Assembly: GCF_000006405.1 (NCBI RefSeq)
Contig: NW_003207677.1
Span: 375,102-439,101, forward strand
Source of the DNA: Perkinsus marinus ATCC 50983
Lineage: Eukaryota; Perkinsozoa; Perkinsida; Perkinsidae
Direction: 5' to 3'
DNA: 64,000 bases
Shown piece by piece: positions 21,742 to 31,114 of this stretch. The notes under the pieces are model-generated. The model ran no database searches and was not told the DNA's origin. It saw nothing but the letters and a program-made list of their open reading frames with translations. The number at the start of each line of letters is the position of its first letter. Position 1 is the first letter of the stretch. The translations under genes and the position numbers were made by a program.

Positions 21742-24476
21742 TCATCCGGTCCACTCCTCGTCATCACTATTATGTTTCTTCCTACCATACGAATGGCGCC
21801 CACTACTCTGCGGACGCTTATTCTCTGCGCTCTCATCCTCGGACTCCGAATCGCTACTACTGCTGCTCGCCTCACTCTCGCTTTCCGACGATTCGTCATC
21901 TAATCACACAAGCATAACCGTCAGCATACCCCAACAAGTGCCTCACTAATCCTTCGACTCCTTCTAGATGCTTCTCTAGGTGGTTGGTGACGTACAGGGG
22001 CCTGCTGTCGAGGCTCTCCCCTCAAGGCCACCTCAGCCTGCTGCTGTAGCATAGCCATCGCCGCAGCCGAGCCCATCTGCTGTAGTTGAGCAACTAGAGC
22101 CGCCCTTGGCCCAGGCGTGGTCGAGGCTGGAGTTGCCGCGGGCTGAGGCTGCAGAACCTTGCATAGAACCATTCTATCTGGATCTATTTAATGGATAATA
22201 TTATCATCATATGGTATACAATCTTAATAATAATATATAGGGCATATACTAATAATAATCTCTATTGATAGAATAACAATGCATTAGATATAAACGATAT
22301 TCGATAGACGACTATATATAATACAACTAGCCCATATGTTAGCACTACCCTTGTTAATATAACCCCAGTAAGCTCTCTCGGAATCCAGCTCATACTCTCT
22401 CTACATTCCTTAGCATACCGCATCCACGCCGCTGACGAGTTCGCGACCCACTGTATAACTACGACCAGAAGCCTTCCCTCTTTCAAGCAAAGGCACGATG
22501 AGCAGCCTACCAGCCGCTTGACTGAACTTCCCCGTCCCGTCATTGCATGCTACCATCAGTGCTTGTGGTGGTCTCCTAAGGAAACGCGACGTCAACTACG
22601 ACGACCAACCTCATCCACAACTACCCCGCCGACTGGGGCCGTTTATCGTTAGGGCTTCGAGCAAAAGCAGGGTGGACGATCACTGCACCCGGACTCCCAC
22701 TAGCATCACCAAAAACAAGGCACGAGAGGTTACGTTCGAGATCCTAAGGGGAGTGCCTACATACGAGACCCAGCCATAAGGTGACTTACCGTTAGAGGCG
22801 CCCACGTTGCAGCATAACAGAATGTCTGGCAAAAAGTCTTGGCGTTAGGTATGAGGATGAACCTCTCGTCAAAAGTGGAATCAGCTGTGTTATTCAGGAG
22901 CACGGACATTGATCCAGCCTAGGTTTGGGGTAGGGATGATGGACTCAAATGAGGAGGAGGATGCCATCTTACATTATCCCGGTTCATGAATCGCGGACAG
23001 AAAAGGTTGCCATCTGCAGTAGTCAGATACTCCGCAAATCGTTCAGCATACTCTTTCTCCCACTAAGAGAACATTCCAATTACTCAAGTGGTTAGGAGCC
23101 TCCTTTCCATCGCCACCGACCCACGTTCAACACCCACACTCGTTATTTTTTTACCTTCATTCCCTGTGACTTCAAGTAAGCAAGTACATCATTCAAAGCT
23201 GCCCGAGTGGTCACATCCAAATCATCACTGACCACCGATGCCTCCGCGCCCGATGGTGTGCTTCGCTCCGCCTCTTTTTTCTCCCCACTGCCATCTTTCT
23301 CCTCTGCATCCGTCATCTCCACATCGTCCTTCTTCTCCTCTCCCTCCTCCACCTTCCCCTCCACTGCTGCATGCTCTGCAGTGGCGCCACCCTCAGCAAG
23401 GCCGGTCGACGCCTTACTATCAGCAGCATCCACAGACGCCTTCTTGCTTCCCTCTGATGCCATACTGAAATCGATAAGGTTCCACTGCACAGTCGTCCTT
23501 TCCCATGGTTGAGAATACTCACCTGATCAGGCAAGCTGCCACTTGCTCCCTCTTGCTGAAGAAGTCAGCTAAGAGCCACGTGCCGATCAGTCGCTGGCCG
23601 AGGTTCAGCAATGGGATGCTCAGCCCACGCTTGGTGAGAACTGTCAAAGCCATGAACCTGAAGAGAAAAAATGGCATAGCCAGGATTCGAACCCTCGACC
23701 TATCGTCCTAACTTGCGCTCTCACCTGTGCAGTTGGTCACAGTCGAGGGTCTCTGCAGTGGCCTCTGCAATGTCAGCACAGCCAGATATCTTCTGTGCAA
23801 TCGTAGAGCTCCCACTGGCACCTCCCGATTGCCGTGGCACGCCTTGACTTTGTTGCTGTCCATTAGCGACATTCTGCTGGTGTTGTTGACCAGTAGCCAT
23901 CCTGATCAAATACGCCGTGCCGTGTCCATTCTAATCCTCGAGGAGTGGTATGAATATAATAAACACACAGAAGAGAAAGACCTACCGCTGTTGTTGTAGC
24001 TGCCGCAGCTGTGCCAGCCTAAGCGCCTCACTGGTCCTATCAACCTAACATTTATCAAGCCGTTACGGTCAAGCCGAACGCAGTAGCTCCGATCACTTGT
24101 GTTGCCGCTTGATCTACACGTGTGGGAGCATACGCCTCCTCTGGCACCTTCGCGCCGGCCTTTGCAGCAATCTACAGCGGAGCGATGTTTCCGCATCAAT
24201 TAGCCGCTGCACTTACTGCTAGCACATCCGAACAATACTCCTCGAACTTCTCCCTGTCCCTGATGAATAATCCACTTGAAAACTCCGACCAGGCCGAGAG
24301 GAACTGCATGCCAAAGGCCGCGTTCGGTGGCGGTTGAGTGGGTGCTGCTGACACCGACTGCGATGAACCTAACTCGACTTGCAGACACCCTCCTAGCGCC
24401 TAGACTAACCTGGCACTGCGGCGCCTTGACCATTGGCCGGAGGTGACGACCCCGTCGAGGCAGGGGTCTGATTCAT
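21742..24476 (-). CDS. unknown nuclear-type protein, 13 exons
   Basis: I do not recognise the family. Thirteen exons (24,476-24,410; 24,368-24,217; 24,171-24,097; 24,044-23,986; 23,901-23,725; 23,657-23,523; 23,464-23,155; 23,062-22,973; 22,918-22,790; 22,743-22,625; 22,575-22,419; 22,157-21,947; 21,899-21,742) keep frame for 612 aa. Visible parts: Ser/Pro/Gln-rich N-terminus; LSAWSEFSSGLFIRDREKFE; a Gln-rich helix; a hydrophobic helical block (LNLGQRLIGTWLLADFF); a highly acidic Lys/Glu region; a globular part with LFCPRFMNRDN and ERFILIPNAK; and a Ser/Asp/Glu-rich tail (ESESEASSSSSDSESEDES). The layout suggests a chromatin or transcription factor scaffold. It lies head-to-tail upstream of the PC4 gene. 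One intron carries a tRNA-like element. Confidence 0.72.
23658..23724 (-). repeat. intron made of a tRNA-like 3' half (sense)
   Basis: A 67-nt intron of the unknown nuclear protein gene. On the coding strand it begins GTGAGAGCGCAAG (like a D-arm end), then GATAGGTCGAGGGTTCGAAT (variable loop and T-arm), then CTATGCCATTTTTT, resembling an acceptor end plus a Pol III-type T run, before the splice acceptor. The T stem is only partly paired. Confidence 0.6.
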
Positions 24477-25378
24477 AAGACTAAGCACTAAGAGAAGTAA
24501 GCGCTGTTATAACACAAGCCACTGATGTGCTCTCACGCTTCCTCATCGATCACGGGTGAGTAATAATCAGGAACATCCACTACACGATCGCCGACAGCGG
24601 CTATGGATGATAGCAGAGGCAATGGAAGGTCAGTAACAACATCAGTATTAAGACAAGCAATGATAATAAGAGTAACAAGTAGTAGCAGGAGGACTCAGGC
24701 AAGCGAATAGTGATATTCCTAATGTTTGATACCGGTGATAACTTCGATAGGAACCAGTACTCATCATCGGTAGAGCTGACTGCAGCAGCAGACGACAACG
24801 ACGACGGGCAATAACAATAACAGAATTGATGAGGAAGTATAATGAGTTCATCACGATACTGCTATGATGATTTCTAGAGAGGAGGGGGGGACTAGACAGA
24901 AATACAACACAATTACGTTGAGCCAGTAGTAAGAGGTGAAGGGGCTCTGGTGAATACATAGGCTACTAGTACTACGAAGAAGAAGCAGGCTAAGCCACTA
25001 TATGACTACTACAATCGAACTATCCATAACACCATGGTGACACTACTATAGTATAAGAAGAAGGGTGTCACCGGGTAGAGAACACACCGAGACTACCAAC
25101 ACCGACAGAGGCAAGCGGGGGAGATATGCGAGCCACATAGAACTGATATGATGATAATGATGGCAGTGTCGGTGAAGAAAGCAATAATAACCTCCTTGAC
25201 GGTGGCGAGTAGTAAACTGATCACTTGCTATTCATAGCTTCAACCCTGCTGCAACAAGAGTCAATGTAGACTCAAGCGGGGATTAGCGTTGATAGATGGA
25301 TGAAGGGATAAGACTGACGCTCCTACTTTTTAATAGGAGGACTACACCAGACACTATATGAAGAGCTTGGAGGCAGCA
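24477..25378. other. intergenic, no gene seen
   Basis: Lies upstream of the unknown nuclear protein and downstream of the phosphodiesterase, both minus strand. ACT/AGT-rich short repeats, a G run near 24,888; no coding exon supported. Confidence 0.5.
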
Positions 25379-27292
25379 TCAGTCAGCAACAACAGCTTCC
25401 TCTTCAGAGGTGATATCATCTAGTTGAGCATGGCCAGCACAGGAGTCCCGTCGTCCCTGCTCTCGGTCCTCGACTTCCTTCATACGCTGCAAGTTCGTCT
25501 CCATCACTTCAACTCTATCATGCAGACCGTCCAGTATACCATCAAGAGTATTCCACAGGGGACTCACGACGAAGTTGATGAACCCCACTTGCAGTTTAGC
25601 AAGCTCCACAGCGTCATCCGGGCGATGGGCCATAAACGGCGCGAAGGGAAGCCCCTCGAGCCTCTCAGCTTCCGCCTGGTGATAGTACTCGCTCACAACA
25701 CGATAGCTCCACTCGTAGTACTCATCATAGGGCATAAGAGGGTTTGATATATCCGCAGCATGAACAATCCCCTTCAGCAGCGTCGGCCTAGTCTCAGCCA
25801 AAGCCCCATCGACCCACTCTCCTGCTGCCCTCTTAGAACCGTCATTGCGGTCTAAGAGTAACTCCTGTAGTTTAATAGTAATATCAAAGTGAGCCTTCAT
25901 GTCCGTCGCCAGAATCACCGAGATCACCGTCTGTCGGAAAACCTCATAGTCGCTGGGCTCGCCAGTCTCATCAGCTGCTGCTGCTGCTGGCCAAGTTGCA
26001 GTAAAGTCAACAGCGCCACCCAGTAGGAGCTCAAAGGCTCGAGCAGCATGCATATTCTCCAACACAGCACTGTCGTTGTAGCGAACAGCCAGGTGCTTCC
26101 TACCCTTGATGAAGTAATCATTGTTGAAGCCCGGATGGTTAACATCGTGACATAGTGCAGCGATAAGCAGACTGAACTCCTCTAGGGGCGTACAGATGAC
26201 GTCCCGAGGCCCCCCTGCAGGGCCGCCCGGGCGCACTGAGCACCCCGCATTGAACATGACGTAACCCACACAGCTCATAACCTGATAGGCGTGGTAGAAG
26301 TTGTGGTAAGGATTATCCGCATGATAATCGTTGGCGATGAGATTGATGAACCCCCAAAGCCTCGATGCTTCCACCAGTTTACCCTCCCCCACGAAACTCC
26401 ACCTGTCGAATACACTGTAAGCTCGCCGGACCAGCTCAGAGCGGTCCAAGGTGAAGAGCTTGGTGTTCCAGCTGAGCAAATCTGGCAGCTCTAAAGCCTC
26501 CATTACGGGTACTTCCAACATCTTAGCAGTAAGCCTCGCTTCGTGGTAAGCCACCGAGTCACTGGCTCTTCTCGAGGCGCCGCTGATCGACCCTCTACCA
26601 CTGCTGGTGCTGCTGCTGCCTCTGCCGCCTCCCATGCCAGGCCGCATCCACTGCTGAACGAACGCGTGCACACTGGGGTTCTCCTTCTCCAACTGTCTGG
26701 ACACCCGTCGCAGTACAATGCTCCTTATAGCAGTACTAGTAAGGTCGTGGCTCAAACGATGGGACACATGCCTGGAGATGGCCAACTGTGGTGGTGGAGC
26801 TGGAGGGACCTGGTCCTCCTCCTCCTCGTCGTCATCATCATGATGCATGAACTCATCAGCCTGGTGGCAACTGTTAGCATAATCATTGTCTTCAACTGCA
26901 CCATACCGCTCCGATGGGAGATTAGCTCGAATGTAGTCACACATGAACTGAGCAGGATCCCGAGGGGTGTGAGCTCCCAACTCAATGAGCATCATAGTAA
27001 GCAAGTTCTCGAGGTCATAACGCCTAAAGTAGGCCAACACATCTTCTGCACACACCTTCTGGCCCGTTCGGCTCTCCTCAGCCGCAGCCACAGCACAGGC
27101 AGCAACGACATCAGCTGTCGAGGGTGCCTCAGCTGAGGACATGGCCATGGACTCCGACCTCGGCGACTGGATAAACGGGGAAATAGTAGGAACGTCCGAA
27201 GAATCTTCCACTTCATCACTCAGTGTAGAGGCTGCCACTCCCACTCGGCGATCATAGTCGTCGGGACTTTTCGTAGTCGGTCTTAGGCTCAT
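25379..27292 (-). CDS. 3',5'-cyclic nucleotide phosphodiesterase with N-terminal RIIa-like domain
   Basis: Hydrolyses cAMP and/or cGMP. One 637-aa frame without introns. The C-terminal catalytic domain (about 290-600) has all class I PDE marks: HNFYHAYQVM, LCHDVNHPGFNNDYF (HDxxHPG metal site), ILATDM, HAADISNP and the purine-clamp Gln in LQVGFINFVVSPLW. Near residues 82-127, VLAYFRRYDLENLLTMMLIE followed by PRDPAQFMCDYI fits the RIIa/Dpy-30 dimerisation-docking pattern, normally found in PKA regulatory subunits and axonemal proteins. No GAF, PAS or membrane segments. A docking domain would place the enzyme on an AKAP-like anchor, perhaps near PKA or in the flagellum; that is inference. cAMP versus cGMP preference cannot be read from sequence. 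Confidence 0.92.
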   Translation of the reverse strand: MSLRPTTKSPDDYDRRVGVAASTLSDEVEDSSDVPTISPFIQSPRSESMAMSSAEAPSTADVVAACAVAAAEESRTGQKVCAEDVLAYFRRYDLENLLTMMLIELGAHTPRDPAQFMCDYIRANLPSERYGAVEDNDYANSCHQADEFMHHDDDDEEEEDQVPPAPPPQLAISRHVSHRLSHDLTSTAIRSIVLRRVSRQLEKENPSVHAFVQQWMRPGMGGGRGSSSTSSGRGSISGASRRASDSVAYHEARLTAKMLEVPVMEALELPDLLSWNTKLFTLDRSELVRRAYSVFDRWSFVGEGKLVEASRLWGFINLIANDYHADNPYHNFYHAYQVMSCVGYVMFNAGCSVRPGGPAGGPRDVICTPLEEFSLLIAALCHDVNHPGFNNDYFIKGRKHLAVRYNDSAVLENMHAARAFELLLGGAVDFTATWPAAAAADETGEPSDYEVFRQTVISVILATDMKAHFDITIKLQELLLDRNDGSKRAAGEWVDGALAETRPTLLKGIVHAADISNPLMPYDEYYEWSYRVVSEYYHQAEAERLEGLPFAPFMAHRPDDAVELAKLQVGFINFVVSPLWNTLDGILDGLHDRVEVMETNLQRMKEVEDREQGRRDSCAGHAQLDDITSEEEAVVAD

Positions 27293-27559
27293 TGGATAGT
27301 AGACTTATGTTTCTGTACAGAATTGTAACCAACTTGAAAGGAAAACATTGAGGACCCTCTCACTAACGCAGTCGGATCGTCAGGAGAAACTCGGAAAACG
27401 ACGACGAATGATGATGACAACGCTCCGCTATGATAAATACATTTCCATCAAAACAAACTACTCTTATCGCTTCTGTTCTGCCACCGCATGAGCCGGAGCG
27501 ACAGGAGAGCTAACAAGACACGCGAGCCATACCACACTTCCGCCAAATCGCATATGCTA

Positions 27560-29654
27560 CTACCTCCCTTGCTGCTGCACTTTGGCATCCGTAGCACTCG
27601 TAGCTGTGCCGTAATAGTAGTAGCTCCCACTGGCCTCCGACGGCCACTGCTGTTGTTGAGGCATCGACTGACTGCCGTAATGGCCATAGGGAGCCGACTG
27701 CGATGAGATGACACTAGAAGTGGTAGCAGCTGGAACACCTGGGACCACAGTAGTCGAGGAGGAGGAGAAAGAGGAGACTGCACTAGATGTTTGCGGGGCC
27801 ACGGGAGAGCCCTGTATAACAGTAGCCTGTTGGCTGCTACCGGGACGGACCGATGAGACCGATGCAGCTACCACAGGGACTGGGTACTGTTGCTGCTGCT
27901 GCTGTTGCTGCTGTAGATCAGTCTGTGCTCCAGGGACCATATACGATGATCCCATCACATGTTGCGAGCCTATAGGTGATGGAGTCACCTGTTGTGGCGG
28001 TATACTGGTGATGAAATGCTCTTGTGCTGGTGCGTGTTGTACCGACATAGGAGAAGGCTGCTGCTGCTGTGGGGCATCGTGTGCGGATATAGGAGAGGAC
28101 TGGTGGTCTACTGCTTCCCCTTGTACAGTCGTAGGGTACTGCTGCTGTTGGTGCTGCGGTACTCCCTGTACAGTGGTGGGGTACTGCTGCTGTTGGTGCT
28201 GCGGTACTCCCTGTACAGTTGTAGGGTACTGCTGCTGTTGGTGCTGCGGTACTCCCTGTACAGTGGTGGGGTACTGCTGCTGTTGGTGCTGCGGTACTCC
28301 CTGTACAGTTGTAGGGTACTGCTGCTGTTGGTGCTGCGGTACTCCCTGTACAGTTGTAGGGTACTGCTGCTGTTGGTGCTGCGGTACTCCCTGTACAGTG
28401 GTGGTGTACTGCTGCTGTTGCTGCTGCTGCTGTGGTACTCCCTGTACAGTTGTAGGGTACTGCTGCTGCTGTTGTTGTCCTTGCACAGGTACTGGAGGTT
28501 GTTGCTGTTGTTGGTGATAATAATCATAATAGTACTGCTGTTGCGGCCCTGTCGACCAAGCCTGTTGAGTAGTACCCTGCACTCCCAAAGCTGGAGGGAT
28601 ATACCCTTGTGGGAGTGTCTGATCTCCCCCGGCTGGTGTGAGTGCATCAAAGGCCTCGAATGCACTGCCAGCAGTAGTCTGCTGGCCTCCCCCAGGCGTG
28701 GTCCCCATCGCGAAAGGATTCACATTATCACCATTGCCATCTGCCTGCCGACCCCCATGGGCCTCGTTGCTCCCATACTGTGCAGCAGCCATCCCAGCCA
28801 CCGCTACACCAGCAGCAGCTGGTCCCCACACGACAGGGCTGTCGAAAGATATCATGTCCGGCGGGGCCGCCGAGGCTTGCTGTGGTCCACCAGTGGAGAG
28901 GTCGTCGGGAAAGGTCGGCATTTGAGTACTATAAAACGCGTTCTCAGCGGCATCCATCTGCTGCTTGTAGTCGTTACGGTGGCCTATACGAGATGCCAGA
29001 TCGGTAGGAGGCGGAACTTGAGGATTCTCATCCTCGCTCTGAAAAAGTGTTCCTCGGTCGAACCTATTCTGTATCCAACCAACTTGAACCTACAGATTCC
29101 TCCTCTTCCGAAGAGCTATCATCCTCTCCATCTTGCGCTCGAAGCAATGCCACTTGTTTCTGCATCTCTCGATACCTATCCAGACACTCTCATGCATCAT
29201 TTCAGGATGAGTTCCAGGAAGTGTGGTACGAGTCTTACTCATCGTCATCCGTCTCATTGGCTTGTCTCTTCTCAGCCATTCGTCTCTCATAGTACCTATA
29301 CACCCGTGCTAACTCCACAGCACTACCCTAGGTCTGCTACTGTCTGAGCCGGATAGCCTGCTCCCGCTTTCCTCGAGCCGTGTAGGCGTAGAACGGCACT
29401 GTATCAATGAGCAAATCCCATCTGTCTGGATATCTCGATGGGACTACTTTGAAATAATGCCCTTGGAATTTGAAAGCGTAACTGCATGGCAGTTGTTAGT
29501 AATGGTTATTGACAGAAGGCTCAGAGGCTACTACCTGAACTTGCCCGACTTTTGAACTTGCATGGTCTGTTCGTAACCATTCAAAACGACACGGTATTTA
29601 TCACTGCGCCACGAGACGAAGAGATTCACTAGGTAGCTCTGAACGGAGTTCGCT

Positions 29655-29686
<32 letters not shown>

Positions 29687-29725
29687 TTACTACTGCTACT
29701 ACTACTACTACTACTATTACTACTG

Positions 29726-29759
<34 letters not shown>

Positions 29760-29939
29760 CTGTCCGCCTATTTCGAATCGCCAAGTGTACCTGTATAACG
29801 GGCGTAGAGGTGACTGTTGGTAATGAGTACAGTAGTACTTGGTCTTTGAGCTGGATATGACCGATCCTACATCCTCGGTCTCGTAGGAGATCGCTGTTAT
29901 CTCATCGTCAGCAGGAGGGGCGGTAGTTGGCGAAGACAT
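27560..29939 (-). CDS. Gln-rich tandem-repeat protein with N-terminal beta-type domain
   Basis: Six exons (29,939-29,760; 29,638-29,535; 29,481-29,341; 29,295-29,239; 29,175-29,094; 29,038-27,560) give 680 aa. The N-terminal 130 residues look like a compact beta domain (YTWRFEIGGQSYLVNLFVSW, then YRVVLNGYE, FSYAFKFQGHYFKVV); the WRFE.GG...V.L..S pattern faintly recalls FAIM1, which I hold weakly. A charged helix (REQAIRLRQYYERRMAEKRQ) and acidic stretch follow, then a long low-complexity region with an NPF motif, about eight copies of a 15-residue Gln-rich repeat (YPTTVQGVPQHQQQQ) and a Gln/Ser tail. NPF and Gln/Pro composition would suit an endocytic or condensate-forming adaptor; that is inference. 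Two in-frame TAGs after exon 3 are removed by a 45-nt intron. Confidence 0.75.
28117..28470 (-). repeat. 45-bp in-frame tandem repeats
   Basis: About eight copies of a 45-bp unit coding for YPTTVQGVPQHQQQQ; the two 5'-most copies (in gene orientation) vary in Gln number. Adjacent copies alternate between two nearly identical nucleotide versions (TGTACAGTTGTAGGG and TGTACAGTGGTGGGG on the plus strand), suggesting expansion by dimer units. Confidence 0.95.
29639..29759 (-). repeat. (GTA)n repeat at a 5' splice site
   Basis: The 121-nt first intron of the Gln-rich repeat protein gene begins with about 100 nt of GTA units with GCA and ATA variants, starting at the donor. Confidence 0.9.
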
Positions 29940-31114
29940 CAGCTCTTAAACAATAACAAAATTACAACTTGACCCTAGGGAGTTTGCTGTCAGGATGAGA
30001 CTTTTGAGGCACTCCAACACGACACAAGCGGATAGATAATTTCATGGCGCGCGTTCGGAGATACAGGTGGGCATTGCCAAGCAGACAGTGGAATCCACTG
30101 TAATACTGAGTGGAGGCTTACGAACCTTTTTCCTCTGTATCTTCCTCAGTCTTCCCCTTCCCCTCCTAAACGTCTTCTCCCATCAGCCTAGTCCGACCGG
30201 TCTCAGTTAAACTAAGAGAAACCGTCCTGTTGCAGCCGCATCCTGGGCATAATTTAATGCTTTACCCTCCGGAAACTGCGTTGTTTTGTTTCCCAGCCTG
30301 ATCATGTCAGTTATCATAAAATGACGATCGCGCTCGCCATTCTAATCGATATTGAAACTTTCCAACTATTCCTTATTCTGGTTGTCAATATGAGACGTTG
30401 CCCTTGCATATTTGGTTTTTTTGTCCCGAATGGGCACCGAGATTCTGATAAGTACTCACAGCAGCGCGGCTGAATGCTTGCAGTCGATAAAATCGCTCTA
30501 AGATCCTCCTTAATGCGCTGCTTGTCGTTGCCTTACTATTGGCTGATGAAGGTAACGGGGTTGGGCAGTCGATGGATGGCAGCCTACGGTCTAAAGTTGT
30601 TCGTACAGCATCGTTTAGCATCAGCAATGCCCTCGAGGAGTCATAGTATGGGCTCCTCGAGTGCCTGTCTCCTAGGCATCAACAACGAAGTATTGTTTAC
30701 CCTGCCGATGGTACTAGTACTGTGTTTAGTGGCAGTCCCATCCTTTAGACCCATCAGGGGTGGTGGTGGTGGTCTCCTATGGGTTCGAACTGTGGCAGTC
30801 GATTGTTGACTAATATCACCATTATTAGTATTTTCATGAATGCTAATTGGATACACCTGTCTCCATGTAGCCTGCGTGCCTCTTATAGTCGATGCTAATG
30901 GTAGTAGCTGTTGGGTGGACATGTCAGATCGGGCGTCAGTGTCGTCTTCCTAACATCTGTTCATTCTTCACCGAGATAAAGTTGCCTGTGTAGTGACCAT
31001 GGATTTGCTGTATATAAACGTTTTTTGATGGTGGGTATTTTCTCCTTTTTTCATCAGAATAGTCGGGGTATATTATATTGATACTAAGTTTGACTTGTGT
31101 CCCCTGTCTCTCCA
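29940..31114. other. intergenic between divergent genes
   Basis: Shared upstream region of the Gln-rich repeat gene (-) and the methyltransferase gene (+). No gene seen. CTACTACC-like and GGTGGTGGTGG short runs; a T-rich stretch near 31,020-31,055 just before the methyltransferase start. Confidence 0.5.

Noticed and set aside
27992-29347. 451-aa plus-strand frame opposite the Gln-rich gene
   Set aside because: Its length comes from the 45-bp repeats; the minus strand has a coherent six-exon model with a folded N-terminal domain.
29239-29400. In-frame TAG codons suggesting stop-codon reassignment
   Set aside because: A 45-nt GT-AG intron removes both and restores a good protein; all other genes end in normal stops, so the standard code holds.
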